This document shows positions 32,831 through 44,316 of a DNA stretch of 64,000 bases, one piece after another (position 1 is the first letter of the stretch; every line of letters begins with the position of its first letter). Source of the stretch: Saposhnikovia divaricata (lineage: Eukaryota; Streptophyta; Magnoliopsida; Apiales; Apiaceae). The stretch covers positions 107,754,501-107,818,500 of the forward strand of contig CM071598.1 of the NCBI GenBank assembly GCA_036435485.1, written 5' to 3'. A program made the position numbers and the translations under genes. The notes beneath the pieces were generated by a model. It did not search any database, was not told where the DNA came from, and was given only the letters and a program-made list of their open reading frames with translations.

Positions 32831-32940
32831 ACTGTAACAAGAGTCGACAACTTCTAATACAACAGCTTCAAAAAGTGTATGCAGAGCTTGAAAGTCACCG
32901 ATCAGTAACACTTAGCAAGAAATGGAAACAACTGGGAGAA
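32831..32940 (+). pseudogene. FRIGIDA-like (FRL) gene fragment, part 1
   Basis: An open frame without its own ATG encodes QLLIQQLQKVYAELESHRSV followed by TLSKKWKQLGE. It matches the start of plant FRIGIDA-like proteins, which read roughly L-K-A-F-x-E-L-E-x-H-R, then L-x-W-x-x-L-x-x-H-F. FRIGIDA-like proteins act in the nucleus; FRIGIDA itself promotes FLC transcription in flowering control. The frame is cut at GAGAA (32936-32940) by copia B and continues at 41947. Upstream a TAA (about 32794) closes the frame. It is probably a relic or captured fragment. Confidence 0.55.
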
Positions 32941-33235
32941 ACTTAAAATTAGTGGAAGAATGAATCTTATTTCATACTTAACACTTACTTCATAATACAA
33001 CTTGATAGACTTATTTATAGCCTCTACAGACTCTACTTACATCATGGCTTACATCATTTTACTAGCTTACAATTGACTAGACATTATTATTGAATTTGTT
33101 GCAGCCATCTTGGATCTTTGTTGCAGCCATCTTTATTCACAACACACCAAATACCCATAACTTCAAGTTACGGGTTACCACACCAAATACCCTTAACTTC
33201 AAGTTAGGAGTTCTTTCAAGAATGATAATTTAACA
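32941..33235 (-). repeat. Copia B 3' LTR
   Basis: 295 bp. It contains two copies of TTGTTGCAGCCATCTT where the 5' LTR has three, which accounts for most of the length difference. Confidence 0.85.
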
Positions 33236-33239
33236 CCCC

Positions 33240-33638
33240 CTCTCAAGTTGGTGCATAGATGTCATATAAGCCCAACTTGTCCAAGAAATTTGAGAACACT
33301 CGGGTTGATACAACTTTGGTGAGGATGTCCGCCAATTGATCTTCTGATCTTATTTCTGGAAGTTCTAAAGTAGTGTCTTCTATTTTTTCTTTGATAAAGA
33401 ATCTATCCACCTCAACATGTTTAGTCTGATCATGGTTAACAGGATTGTAAACCATGTCACGAGCAGACTTATTATCACAATACAACTGAATTGGTTTCTT
33501 TGTTGCATATCCCAAATCTTGTAATATGAACTTCAGCCATAAACCTTCACATATTCCCAGAGCCAACCCCCTGAGTTCAGATTCTCCACTTGATCGAGAA
33601 ATAACATGTTGTTTTCTGCTCCTCCATGTGACTAAATT
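33240..33638 (-). pseudogene. Copia B RNase H end
   Basis: RNase H C-terminal part: SRSSGESELRGLALGICEGL near the insertion, LYCDNKSARDMVYNPVNHDQ, then KHVEVDRFFIKEKI and EDQLADILTKVV. Joined to 37657 after removal of the solo LTR, the frame reads GGNLVTWRSRKQHV without a gap. Confidence 0.85.
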
Positions 33639-36600
33639 TGTAAGAACCCTGATTTTTGGTAGGAATTAAAACTTTTATTATGGAATGGATATGGATTCCA
33701 ATAATTATATGCCACAAAGAATGCAATAGGTTTCCAACTTAGATTAGAACAATCTATCTCGTGGAAAGAAAGATATAGTAAATTCCAAAGAGGAAGATTA
33801 TTCTCATGTCATCCAAATCGATATATATTTGTTATAAGTCTAGTGGTTCCGTAAAAGGGTTAAGGAATGTTCAAAAGAGAACAAGGACCTTATTTCTAAT
33901 TATAAGGAATAAAGAAAGAATAAGTGATGAATAGTGTTTTGGTGGAATTAGGAATATTATTAGAAGACACTATATAGAAGCACCCGGAACGGATTTCTGA
34001 GTTCGTATTAATGATCCAAGGGGAAAAAGAGTATATGTAAAAGTTATCGGATTCTGAAAAATAGCACTTTTATTTTCCCCGAGATTTCCCTGGACACTGA
34101 AAGACTTAAAGAATTATTGAAAGGATTTAAGGAATATAGGTTCAAGAATTATTAAAGAGAATGGAGAATGATAGTATAAATATTAAGACGGTTTCCGGTG
34201 AAACCCTAACTAGAAATCTTCGAGATATTCCTCCGAACGATCAACGAATTAAGCAATAACCGAACAAAGAAACAACCAGAGGATCAAGGTGCATGCATGT
34301 GCTAGTGGAAAATATCTAGTAACCAAATAGTTACAAGAGTAACTAGCAAGATTAGAAACCAACCAAGCACTTAGCTTCCTCGCCACTAATCATCAACACT
34401 TGTCCACTCCAAAAACATCATCCATGACCTCATACCTTTATTAAAGTAGCTTTATGGCCTTGATATTTTCTTAGCCTAGCAATAATACAAGATTAGATGA
34501 GATTAAACCAAAAGAAAAGCCAAGCAACTCCATCTCTCTCCATTTTCTTCAAACTGCCCAGCAGGAGCATCAAGGAAAGAAAAATTCATATCTCCACTTC
34601 TACCCATTCTAAAATCACCAAATTTTAACCATAGATTCTCCACTCCATGGGTAAGGTTCGTTCTAAATTTAATTGCAATCTAAGTAGTATAGCCTAGTCA
34701 AATCATGCTCAAAGTTGGGGAAACAAATCTGACCAGTTTCTGTCCAGCGGAAAAAGATGGCTCAAAACCCTAGCTAGGAAGCTTCAAATTTGATGATATA
34801 GGACTCAAAACAAAGCTTATGAGGAGGCCAAGATGTGGTAAAAAGTTGAGATCCAAACTCTTATTTTTCAATTTTCTATGATTTTTACAAAAGTGATGAT
34901 GAATAGTAACCCTTAGAAACTAACTTTGTTTTCTTGCTTGATTTGGATGATCTAAACTAACTTAAGGCTATACAAGGACAAATCAAGGCTTAGTATGGTC
35001 TTAGCACACTCCAAGGAAGGTAATCATCTCAAGAAACACTAGCTCTTAGTTTAAGTTTTGATGATTATTGGATGATATATGCATGTATAACTCTTATAGA
35101 TGAGATTAAGCTTTGTTATATGTTAAACTAGTTAGTAAGAACGGAAAGGCAGTGTTTGGCCTCAGTTCTATGGTAATTATCATGTATATGTGGTTTAGAG
35201 TGGAAACCATGATTGTTGGAGTGTTTTAATTTTGGAAATGTCCGAGTTATAGCTGTCATAATGCCAAATTTTCGTTAAACCTTGAAAACCGTGCATCACA
35301 GTATCTCTAAATGTCTAAACTGGTTAAGTGTATAACATACCCTTGTAGATCTCGAGTTATAGATCGTTTTGGCATAAGAATCGAAGCAAACGGACTTACG
35401 GTTTAGGAATTATGGCTGATTTACTAAAAGTGGTTCAAAATAGTAAATGCAAATTCGTAATTGAAATTGAACCCCCTTAACTCGAGTAATTCAGTGACGA
35501 ATCTTGGTAATTAAATATTAGAGATCATAAGGAAGGTGTGAGAGAAGGCCTCATGTTAAAAAGATCGTTTTCCGATTTTATAAAAATATTCGAATCATGG
35601 TTAAGTACGAATTAACCCATAAAAAGAACGAGTGGTTATAACTTTGGAAAATCACTTAGATAACGATCGATAAATCTCGAGGTATAATCTTTCGACCTTA
35701 GAACTTATATGGCTTAAGTACCTACCAAGTGTAAGTGTAATGACATACCTTGTTAGCAAGTAAGTGTCGGGTCATAACGGTGTTAATGAGCGATAACTTG
35801 AAAACGTGCTTTAGCTTAAGTAAAGTATTTACTTGGCGTTTCACAGTGATAGGTGATTAACCCGGGATAATTTTGGTTATTTATAAATTTCCGAACCACC
35901 CCGAGTCATACCACTAGCATAGCGGGAGTACCAGGCAAGTTTCCAATACCTTGGAACTGTTGTTGTGATAATATATATATCTGTTGTTTCCTGATACATA
36001 TGCCATAACATGCATGCCTACTTTCAAGTCTATTGAAATACTTGTTCCCTGAATTATTATTGGCTTATAAACTAGATATGATATATTAGTTATAAGCCAA
36101 ATTTTTGCTAAGACCCATAGTGAAGGGCTTATGATCTTCATTCTTCAAATATAGACCGGGAGTCAGTATTTTGATATATATAAATAGTCGTGGAAACCCG
36201 GAGGGATTCCAGTGACAGATTATTATTTCAAGGATTGTTATTCGATTATAAATCTTTCGAGGAATTTTATTTGAATATTACCTCAGTAGAGGAATATTAA
36301 ACAAATATTATTTTTAAATCCCTTTTAAGCTTTATTCATTTAATGAATATTATTTTGTATATTCATTTGAACTATATTTATTCAATGAATATTATTTTCA
36401 ATATTCATTAACGTCAATTCATTTATCGAATATTATTTCAAATATTCACTTGAGTTTTATTTCTTCCATAAGTATTATTAAATTGAATATTAATTATTTA
36501 TTCAATGAATATTACTGCGAATATTTATTCAAGGATTATTTCGAGCAATATCCTTTCAATATTTATGACTTAATAAATATTCTTTGAATATTTATTTAAT

Positions 36601-37651
36601 TCTTCTAACTCGTTTTAAAAATGATTTACTTCATTCAAATATCATCTTCGACCTTCGAATATTATGTAAATTATTCTGAGCCTATCTATTATTATTTTTA
36701 TCAAAGAAGGTTCTCAAAATTCTATTCTTCATTCAAAGCTATCTTTCAAATTATAAGGGAACCTTACTTGAGAATTGTTATTTATCTTGTTGACTTCCCG
36801 GTCATAAATCCGTCAGTTCTTCCTTCTACCGGTAGTAAATCTAAATTGAGCTGTACAATCTGCGACTGATCATCGTAAGGATTGGAGCAACGGGCGCGGT
36901 GAATACTCCAGTATTAGTTCATCTTCCAAGTTATAAATTTTCTGCAACGTTATCAGTGTTGGCAGGGTGAAAAAGTGTTTGAAACTGGAATTGCAATATT
37001 TTCCTGCAAGTTCCTCTTTTATGATAAATGATAGTATCTTGTTTATCTTTTGTATAGCAGATATTTCCACAGAATATATTTTGAATTACCTTGTAACTTC
37101 TTCGTTTACATTATACTGGCACTATCTTCGTTAATGTATGGCATATGGTTTCAAAGATATTTTGAACTGTTATATATTATTACTATTCAGTTACATATTA
37201 TTCTTGGTGGGATATTGCTCACCCTTGCTTTATTTATTATATCACAACAACAGCTAGATCTGATGGCCAGCGCAAGGCGCACTCGGTGCAAGCAGGGACA
37301 TCAGTCATAGGGTTGCCTACTGATGTCATGGACGGTATTACTGAGGTAGAAGCAACCAGTAGGCTAGACTGTCAGCTTTTGGTTTATCAGATCTATTTAC
37401 TTATATGACACATGTAAATGGATGGCAAAGAGTATGTAACAGTTAAATGGTAATTCTTTCAGGTTGTAAGAACTCAACTTGTGATTAATAATTTTTGATA
37501 GTTACTCTGATTTCATCTCTGGGACTATAACTGGTGTGTTTTATGTTGTTGTTTTGGGTCACAAGGTTGTAATTTAATTTATGTTGGTTTTGTGGATGGA
37601 GATTGAGTCCGTAATGACTGGATCCCCGACCCCGGATCTGGGGCTGTTACA
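33639..37651 (+). mobile_element. 4.0-kb solo LTR (gypsy type) inside copia B
   Basis: Ends TGTAAGAACCCTGA and GGGGCTGTTACA with perfect TSD AAATT (33634-33638, 37652-37656). It is 4013 bp with no gag or pol motif; the largest ORF is under 90 codons. Long LTRs with TGTAA...TTACA ends are typical of plant Tekay/Del chromoviruses. The middle (36240-36700) is a dense series of AATATTATTT/GAATATT motifs. Excision by sequence comparison restores the copia B RNase H frame, so the whole 4 kb is one insertion. Confidence 0.85.
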
Positions 37652-37656
37652 AAATT

Positions 37657-38838
37657 GCCACCTACAAATGTAAAATATCCAGAAGTGAACCTTCTATCTG
37701 TCTTGTCTCCTGCCCAATCTGCATCAGTATATATATCTATGGTCTGCTCCCCTTTATTTCTAGAAAATAAAAATCCTCTACCTGGAGCTGACTTCAAGTA
37801 TCTCAAAATGCGCATAACTGCATTCATGTGTTGTTCTCCAGGGTTATGCATAAATTGACTGATAATGCTTAATGCATATGCAAGGTCTGGTCCTGTATGG
37901 GCCAAGTACATTAATCTTCCAACAAGGCTTTGATATCTACCTTTGTCAACTGAAACTTAATCCTTTTTGATACATAGCTTTAATCCTTCTTCAACAGGAG
38001 TATCAATAGGTTGACAATCTGACATTCCCGTTTCTTCTAGCAAGTCTAGGACATACTTTCTTTGAGATAAATAAATGCCTTTCTCTGATCTTGATACTTC
38101 TATCCCAAGGAAGTATTTTAAATTACCAAGATCTTTCATCTCAAATTCTTTGGCTAAATGTTCTTGTAAAGCTTTTCTTTCTTCTGGATCATCTCCTGTG
38201 ACTATCATGTCGTCAACATAAATGATAAGTGTTGTGACCTTTCCTTGTTTTTTCTTTATGAACAAAGTACGATCAGAATTACTTTGTTGATATCCAAAGG
38301 CTTTCATTACCCTTGTAAATCGTCCAAACCAAACTCTTGGAGATTGTTTCAACCCATATATAGATTTCTTCAACCTGCACACCATTTGTTTTTACTTCTC
38401 TGGAACCATGCATCCTGGTGGCAGATTCATGTAAACTTCTTCTTGTAATTCACCATGTAAAAAGGCATTTTTTACGTCAAATTGTTGTAATGGCCAATCC
38501 AGATTTGCAGCAAGAGACAATAGAACTCGTACTGTGTTAATTTTCGCCACGGGGGCAAAAGTCTCGGTGTAATCGATTCCATAGGTCTGGGTGTACCCCT
38601 TTGCCACCACTCTCGCTTTACATCGCTCGATTGTACCATCAGCTTTGTATTTGATTGTGTAAACCCATCGACAACCAACTGTTTTCTTTCCAGGTGGAAG
38701 CTCGACAAGTTCCCATGTTTTATTTTTCTGCAGAGATTTCATCTCCTCGTTCGTTGCTTCTTTCCATCTGGGATCAAGAGAGGCTTCCTGAACACTTTTA
38801 GGAATAGATACAACAGTTAATTTATTCATGAAAGACAC
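37657..38838 (-). pseudogene. Copia B reverse transcriptase and RNase H start
   Basis: In order on the minus strand: VPKSVQEA-type leader, WELVELPPGKKTVGCRWVYT, YTETFAPVAKINTVRVLLSL and FDVKNAFLHGELQEEVYM (38838-38392). Then KSIYGLKQSPRVWF, the YVDDM catalytic box and LKYFLGIEVSRSEKGIYLSQ (38385-37957). Then MYLAHTGPDLAYALSIISQF and the RNase H motif YTDADWAGDKTDRR (to 37657). Stops interrupt at about 38389-38391 and 37957, but the three pieces share one frame, so the decay is by point mutation. Confidence 0.9.
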
Positions 38839-38844
38839 ATTTGA

Positions 38845-39949
38845 TTATGATAAGCGATGGTTGGAAACATATTGGCTCATTGGATATTTGACTTTGGAGG
38901 ATATTTCAGGTTCATATGTGAACTTAGGGATACCTCTGTTGTGACGTGGGGGCAGTTGCCTTCTTTGTCTCTCAGGAACATCCTCAGTAAGAGATTGTTG
39001 TGGTATATCGTCCGAGGTTGAAGCTATATTATCAGAATTTGATCGATCTGGAGATGCATCATCACTACGGTCCTCAACTAAAGGAGGCATACCACTACTT
39101 TGATCACTTTCATATGTTTCCTGATTTTGATCATTTTGTGTGTTATCACCACTTTCATCCAAAACAATTACATTGTGATTGTCGTCTTCATCATAAATGA
39201 GAGTTTGTATTTCTCTCCTATACTCCCCCTGAAATTCAGTCTCAGAGAAGTACATAATATTTTCATGGAAAAGAACATCGATTGTGACAAATACTCGATG
39301 AGTTGGAGGATGATAGCACCTGTAGCCTTTTTGATGAGTAGCATACCCGACAAAAATACACTGCAAAGCTCGAGGTGTTAATTTCGTACATTGGTGTTTA
39401 TGAAGATGAACAAATACTACACATCCAAATATACGCGGGGTTAAATTTGAATCTGGTTGAGCAACATCAATCTCAGTAAGAGTCTGGAATGGGGTTTTGA
39501 AATCAAGAGTACTTGAAGGAACTCAGTTGATCAGATATGCTGCAGAAGCTAGAGCTTCCCCCCCAATAAGATAAGGGAAGGTGAGCACTAATTAAGAAAG
39601 CTCGAACAACCTCAAGAAGGTGCCGATTTTTTCGTTCTGCTACCCCGTTTTGTTGGGGTGTGTTAGGACAAGTAGTGTGATGAATCATTCCTTAATCTTC
39701 CAAATATTTTTGAAAATCAGTACTTAGATATTCTCCGCCATTATCACTGCGAAGGACTTGAATATTTGTTTTGTACTGAATTTGAACAAATTTATGAAAT
39801 TTCTGAAATAATGAGTTTACCTCGCCTTTAGATTTCATCATACATACCCATGTCATCCTCGTACAATCATCGATAAAAGTTACAAACCATCTTGATCCAC
39901 CTAAAGTATTAACTTTAGAGGGTCCCCAAACATCAAAGTGAATAATCAT
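38845..39949 (-). pseudogene. Copia B integrase
   Basis: Integrase catalytic core: HFDVWGPSKV and FVTFIDDCTRMTWVCM with the two Asp residues, VLRSDNGGEYLSTDF, then PQQNGVAERKNRHLLEV carrying the Glu. A TAA falls between YLED and GMIHHTTCP (39689-39691). After SYWGG a run of seven G/C shifts the frame, and a further stop replaces Arg of the usual INRVPSS motif. The C-terminal part (39366-38845) is MQCIFVGYATHQKGYRCYHP and an Asp/Ser-rich linker. Confidence 0.88.
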
Positions 39950-40058
39950 AAAAGGAATGCGACTTTTATTTAATTGTAACGGGAAAGAAGTCCGATGACT
40001 CTTTGCAAGTTCACAAATATCACATTGAAAAGAACAGACATCAATTTGCTAAAATAAA

Positions 40059-41560
40059 CTAGGAAATAATTTTTTTTAGATACCCAAAAGATGCATGCCC
40101 GAATCGATGATGCCATAACCAGATGTTTGGTTCCCTTGTTTCCCTTTTTTTAACTCCTACTGCCAAAGCTTGTCGAAGATCTTCAATACTCTGTGACTCC
40201 ATATCTAAATAATATAGCTTCCCTCTTCTAATACCACAACCAATCGTCTTCCTAGTATTGATGTCCTTAAAAATACAGAAATTAGGCCAAAAAATTACAA
40301 CATAAGATAGGTTAGTTTTTATTTGAGAAATGGACAATAAATTATTTTCTAAAGATGGGACAACTAGAACAGAATTCAGATTTATGGAATCAGTTAAGGT
40401 TAATGATCCTTCCCCGATGACTGGGGCTGAACTTCCATTAGCAGTAGACACACATTTTTGATTGGAAGATTTAAGAGGTGAAACATGTCTAGACTCAACT
40501 GTCATATGATCGGTGGCGCCAGAATCAATTATCCACGTATTATATGCAATAGGTGTAGACGTAGTAAAGACCTACCATCACTGTTTGAAGACATGACAAA
40601 TGCTGAAGATTGTTTTGTACTTGTGTCTTCCTTTTTTGTTCCACCAGATGCTATATTAGAGGACCCTTGAAAATTTTTTGTTCCACTTTGTTGAGTCTTG
40701 CGACTACGATCCCACCATTCTGGATAGCCCACTAGTTCAAAGCATTGGTTTTTCGTATAACCAATTTTCTTGCAGTGATAGCACTTCAGAGATGACTTGT
40801 CCATATTTTCTAACCTGGGGTAGTTAGGTCGATGCTTGGTGGCCAAAGCGATAGCATCTTGCATTTTTGAAGTGAAGGTACTCTGACGCACTGCCTCCCT
40901 CTGTACAATCGAATAACATTCTTCCATGTCCGCAATAGTATCCTTTCGTAGAATTTCTCTACAGATTTGTTTGAAGTCTCCATCCAATCCAGCAAGAAAG
41001 ATGTGTACACGTAATCAATCAACAGACTTCTTATATTCGAGGACATCATCAGGATCCTTCATCTTTGTTTTGTCACGATGATCAAGTTCTTGGAAAATTT
41101 CTGTGAGCTCTCCATACTATACGGATAGCGGTCTTCCATTTTGTTTTGCAGCGAAGGCTTGTCGATTCAATGTGAAAACTTGCAATTCATCCTTGTCATC
41201 CGAAAAACCTTTTTCCACAGCACTCCAAACTTCACGAGCAGTAGGTAAACGCAGATAGTGTTTCATTATGTCCGGAGACATTGACATTAGAAGCCATCTT
41301 TTTACCTTTTGATTCTCAGATTGCCATTTGTCGTAACCACCATCTTCTTTCTTTGGTGGTTCTTTCTTTCCATTGATATATGATAACTTCTCTCTTTCGG
41401 TGATGTGCATCTCTATAATCTGAGACCACACATCATAGTTTGATTCTGTAAGAATCATTCCTGCATTGTATGCACTTTCAGATTGCACGTATATTGGGAC
41501 AGATCCAATTCCTGTTTCGCTGGATTTCTCACCAGTTGCTTCACTTTTTTTGTCAGACAT
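40059..41560 (-). pseudogene. Copia B Gag and protease
   Basis: Gag starts at ATG 41560 (MSDKKSEATGEKS) and contains YNAGMILTESNYDVWSQIIE and WLLMSMSPDIMKHYLRLP, the UBN2_3-class capsid, to a stop near 41117. Frames then shift. The zinc knuckle CYHCKKIGYTKNQC with ELVGYPEWW follows (40987-40529). Protease IDSGATDHMT (active Asp codon 40526-40524) leads to the pre-integrase NIWLWHHRFGHASFGYLKK (about 40110). The protease active site is intact in sequence. Confidence 0.88.
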
Positions 41561-41624
41561 TTTATTCTATTGAATGGTAATAATTTTTCTGAAGCATGAC
41601 AAAGATGGCCAAGCTTTGATACCA

Positions 41625-41941
41625 ACTTAAAATTAGTGGAAGAATGAATCTTATTTCATACTTAACACTTTCTTCATAATACAACTTGATAGACTTATTT
41701 ATAGCCTCTACAGACTCTACTTACATCATGGCTTACATCATTTTACTAGCCTACAATTAACTAGACATTATTGTTGAATTTGTTGCAGCCATCTTGGATC
41801 TTTGTTGCAGCCATCTTTGATCTTTGTTGCAGCCATCTTTGTTCACAACACACCAAATACCCATAACTTCAAGTTACGGGTTACCACACCAAATACCCTT
41901 AACTTTAAGTTAGGGGTTCTTTCTAGAATGATAATTTAACA
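41625..41941 (-). repeat. Copia B 5' LTR
   Basis: 317 bp, minus strand TGTTAAATTATC to TTTTAAGT, adjoining the primer site. It carries three TTGTTGCAGCCATCTT units against two in the other LTR. Confidence 0.85.
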
Positions 41942-41946
41942 GAGAA

Positions 41947-42019
41947 CACTTCCACGGGCTTGAGAAGTACCTTAAAAGATGTTTTACTGAACTTGTTGAA
42001 GACCAAGAGAAGCGGTAGG
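41947..42019 (+). pseudogene. FRIGIDA-like (FRL) gene fragment, part 2
   Basis: It continues the frame from 32940 after removal of copia B and one GAGAA: HFHGLEKYLKRCFTELVEDQ then EKR and a TAG. The run L-G-E-H-F-H-x-L-E matches the coiled-coil start of FRIGIDA-like proteins. Family members usually continue with a long coiled coil and the central FRIGIDA domain, which I do not find downstream. Scattered protein-like segments up to about 42270 (ECMTVFVEKASDIMASVKK) may be further decayed exon. Confidence 0.55.
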
Positions 42020-42544
42020 AAAATAGGATACACAAATCACAAGAGATACTGGTTAAGGGTGAAGAGATATAATGGCCAAGGAAGAAGATTAACTTAACAT
42101 ACTTCAAAGAAGAGAGATGTCATTATCTTTGCTATTACTGATGCTCTAACAAAGCATAAAAAGACACGTGTCAGACCTTTTGGCCGTCACTAGTGAGGAT
42201 TGAGGATGAATGTATGACTGTGTTTGTGGAGAAAGCATCTGATATCATGGCCTCTGTGAAAAAATAAATGATCTCCAAAAGTTCTCAGAACAAAAACGTG
42301 AAAGTAAAAAAGTCGTTTCTTCACAGGGTTACACAAGTCCATACCGGATGACCAAGAACCTGGCTTCCATAAACAGGATATCCCAATTACATTTCAAATC
42401 CTATATCTTCTGAGTCGGACCTGTATCATGTTGATGGTGGTCTTAATTTTATTTGTAACCCTTAACCTTTTATTAAGTCCATATAAGAAAGTTCTGCAAT
42501 GGAGTGAGGATACCGGGAATGCAACCAATCCATCTTTCAATGAG
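42020..42544. other. Decayed gene-like or unknown sequence
   Basis: No intact ORF. 42199-42270 keeps a plus-strand coding-like stretch that could belong to the FRIGIDA-like relic; beyond that I see nothing recognisable until the copia F LTR. Confidence 0.35.
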
Positions 42545-42820
42545 TTACATTCGCTCTCTTAAGAAGCTACAAAACTGTTGTTAATCAATCATAATCCATA
42601 TTTACCAAGCAAAGAAATGTGTATTATTCAGAGATCAGGATTGTTTGTTACAGAGAGTTTACATCAAGGAAGTAGTGAGAAAACTAATCGAGAATGAAAA
42701 TATATACTAGAGTTTGTTACAAGAAACGGTTATGATAAGTGGTTTTCAATCTCTAATGACTTGGTAAGCTAACTTGTATAAGTTGACTTGATAAGCTGAC
42801 TTGATAACTTGACAAGTCCA
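42545..42820 (-). repeat. Copia F 3' LTR, left limit approximate
   Basis: On the minus strand the likely LTR start TGGACTTGTCAAG (42820) is preceded by the purine/G-rich GTGGGGCGGCTAT, a good polypurine tract after the RNase H stop. The left boundary is uncertain because the matching 5' LTR lies outside the window or was lost at the CACTA insertion. Confidence 0.5.
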
Positions 42821-42879
42821 ATAGCCGCCCCACAGATTGGATGTCGTTGACACACATTCAAGCTGGAAAGGAGTTGCCA

Positions 42880-43223
42880 ATGATCCTGTCATCCAAGTCC
42901 TTTGGTAAAGATATCAGCTAGTTGAAGAGAACTAGGCAAATAAGTTGGTTTAATGAGCTGTGATTGAACTTGTTCACGCATGAAATGGTAATCCAAGGCA
43001 AAATGCTTTGTTTTGGGATGAAAAACTGGGTCTGTAGCAATGTCTAAGGCCGCCTGGTTGTCACTATGAATAGTAATAGGAAGAGACTGAGAAACTTGTA
43101 GCTCAGAAAGAAAAAGATTCAGCCAAAAAAGCTCACAGGCAGTATCAGCAATTGCACGAAGCTCTGCTTCAGCAGTGGATCTAGAAATCACCTTTTGTTT
43201 ACTGGAATGCCAAATGACAAAAG
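42880..43223 (-). pseudogene. Copia F RNase H end
   Basis: RNase H C-terminal part with SRSTAEAELRAIADTACELF, HSDNQAALDIATDPVF and LQLADIFTKGLG. The frame joins 59613 across copia D (GPSFVIWHSSKQKV), with TSD AAAAG at the break. The coding sequence is open here. Confidence 0.88.
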
Positions 43224-44316
43224 TGTTGGGACAATCGAATCGTGGCCCTACGATTTGTGATACGAAAATTACGAGATTACGAAAAGAAAATTAACCTTAA
43301 TAACGGTTGATTCCACGCTCTTCTATTGTATTCCCAAATTCCCTTGAGCGAAGTGTGGCCTCCGTCTTCTCAATTTAACCTCTCTTCTTGCTCCTAGGGT
43401 GGCTACGATATATTTTCTTTCAACCCTTAGCAAGAAGAGAATAGGAATATATATATATAGGGCTACAATAGGGATCATGGATAATTAGGTTAGGCCTCCC
43501 AATAACATTCTGGGCCTGGCCCAATGTTATTAAATATTAATTCACTCCAATAAAGAATTAATATTTGCACTACCCAGCCCAATACCGTAATTACTTAATT
43601 ATTTAATTCGGTTCCAAATATTATTTGCTTATTAAATTCCCAAGTTAAAATATCGCATGTCCAATAATTAAACAAATTACTGATAATTCATTTAATTAAT
43701 ATCTTTTATCCTTGATCATCCACTCAACCTTTATTTAATTATGCCGGAATAAATCCACCTGCAGGGTTTCACATAATTAAATCTTTTTGAGCTTTCAAGG
43801 GGACATCATTAACCCGAATATTATCATGTCATGATTCCTTCTATAAATAATATTCACCATGTATATAATTCCATTACCCAAAATATAATGATATAATTCA
43901 AAAGAATTATTTCATATATAAATCAAAGCATGTAAATAATATACACGTGTCAATTACTATATCCGGATTAAGAACCTAAGCATTAATTATAACATAGAAT
44001 CTTAGTTCACCTTCTTAATCAGTATAAGGGAACAATTCTAAATTTGATCATGTTCAATATACACAAAATATACTAGTATTATTTAATAGTCAATATAAAC
44101 TAATCTAAATAATACTACAGCCATACCTGTGGATTGTCCAACACCACCTGTGCTATATAAACCGTATTTAACAATCTAATATTCTGTATCCCATTTGATA
44201 CTAGATTGTACACAATATATAATATTAGACAGCATTTAAACATTTAAATGATTCTCAATAAAGCTGGCCAGAAATAAATGTATACTTCAAATAAATATTT
44301 TCAGTATACCCTAACA
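43224..44316 (-). repeat. Copia D 3' LTR
   Basis: 1093 bp, very similar to 58500-59607. A segment with GTGAACGTTATTATATT present in the other copy is missing here, explaining the length difference. Confidence 0.88.

Larger units (their letters stand above)
32941..41941 (-). mobile_element. Copia B: Ty1/copia element, minus strand
   Basis: The TSD is GAGAA (32936-32940, 41942-41946). LTRs: 3' copy 32941-33235 (295 bp), 5' copy 41625-41941 (317 bp); on the minus strand they start TGTTAAATTATC and end TTTTAAGT. The primer site TGGTATCAAAG directly follows the 5' LTR (41624-41614), and a polypurine tract (GAGAGGGGG) precedes the 3' LTR. Without the 4.0-kb solo LTR it is 4983 bp, normal for a full copia. 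All domains are present but broken. Confidence 0.9.
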
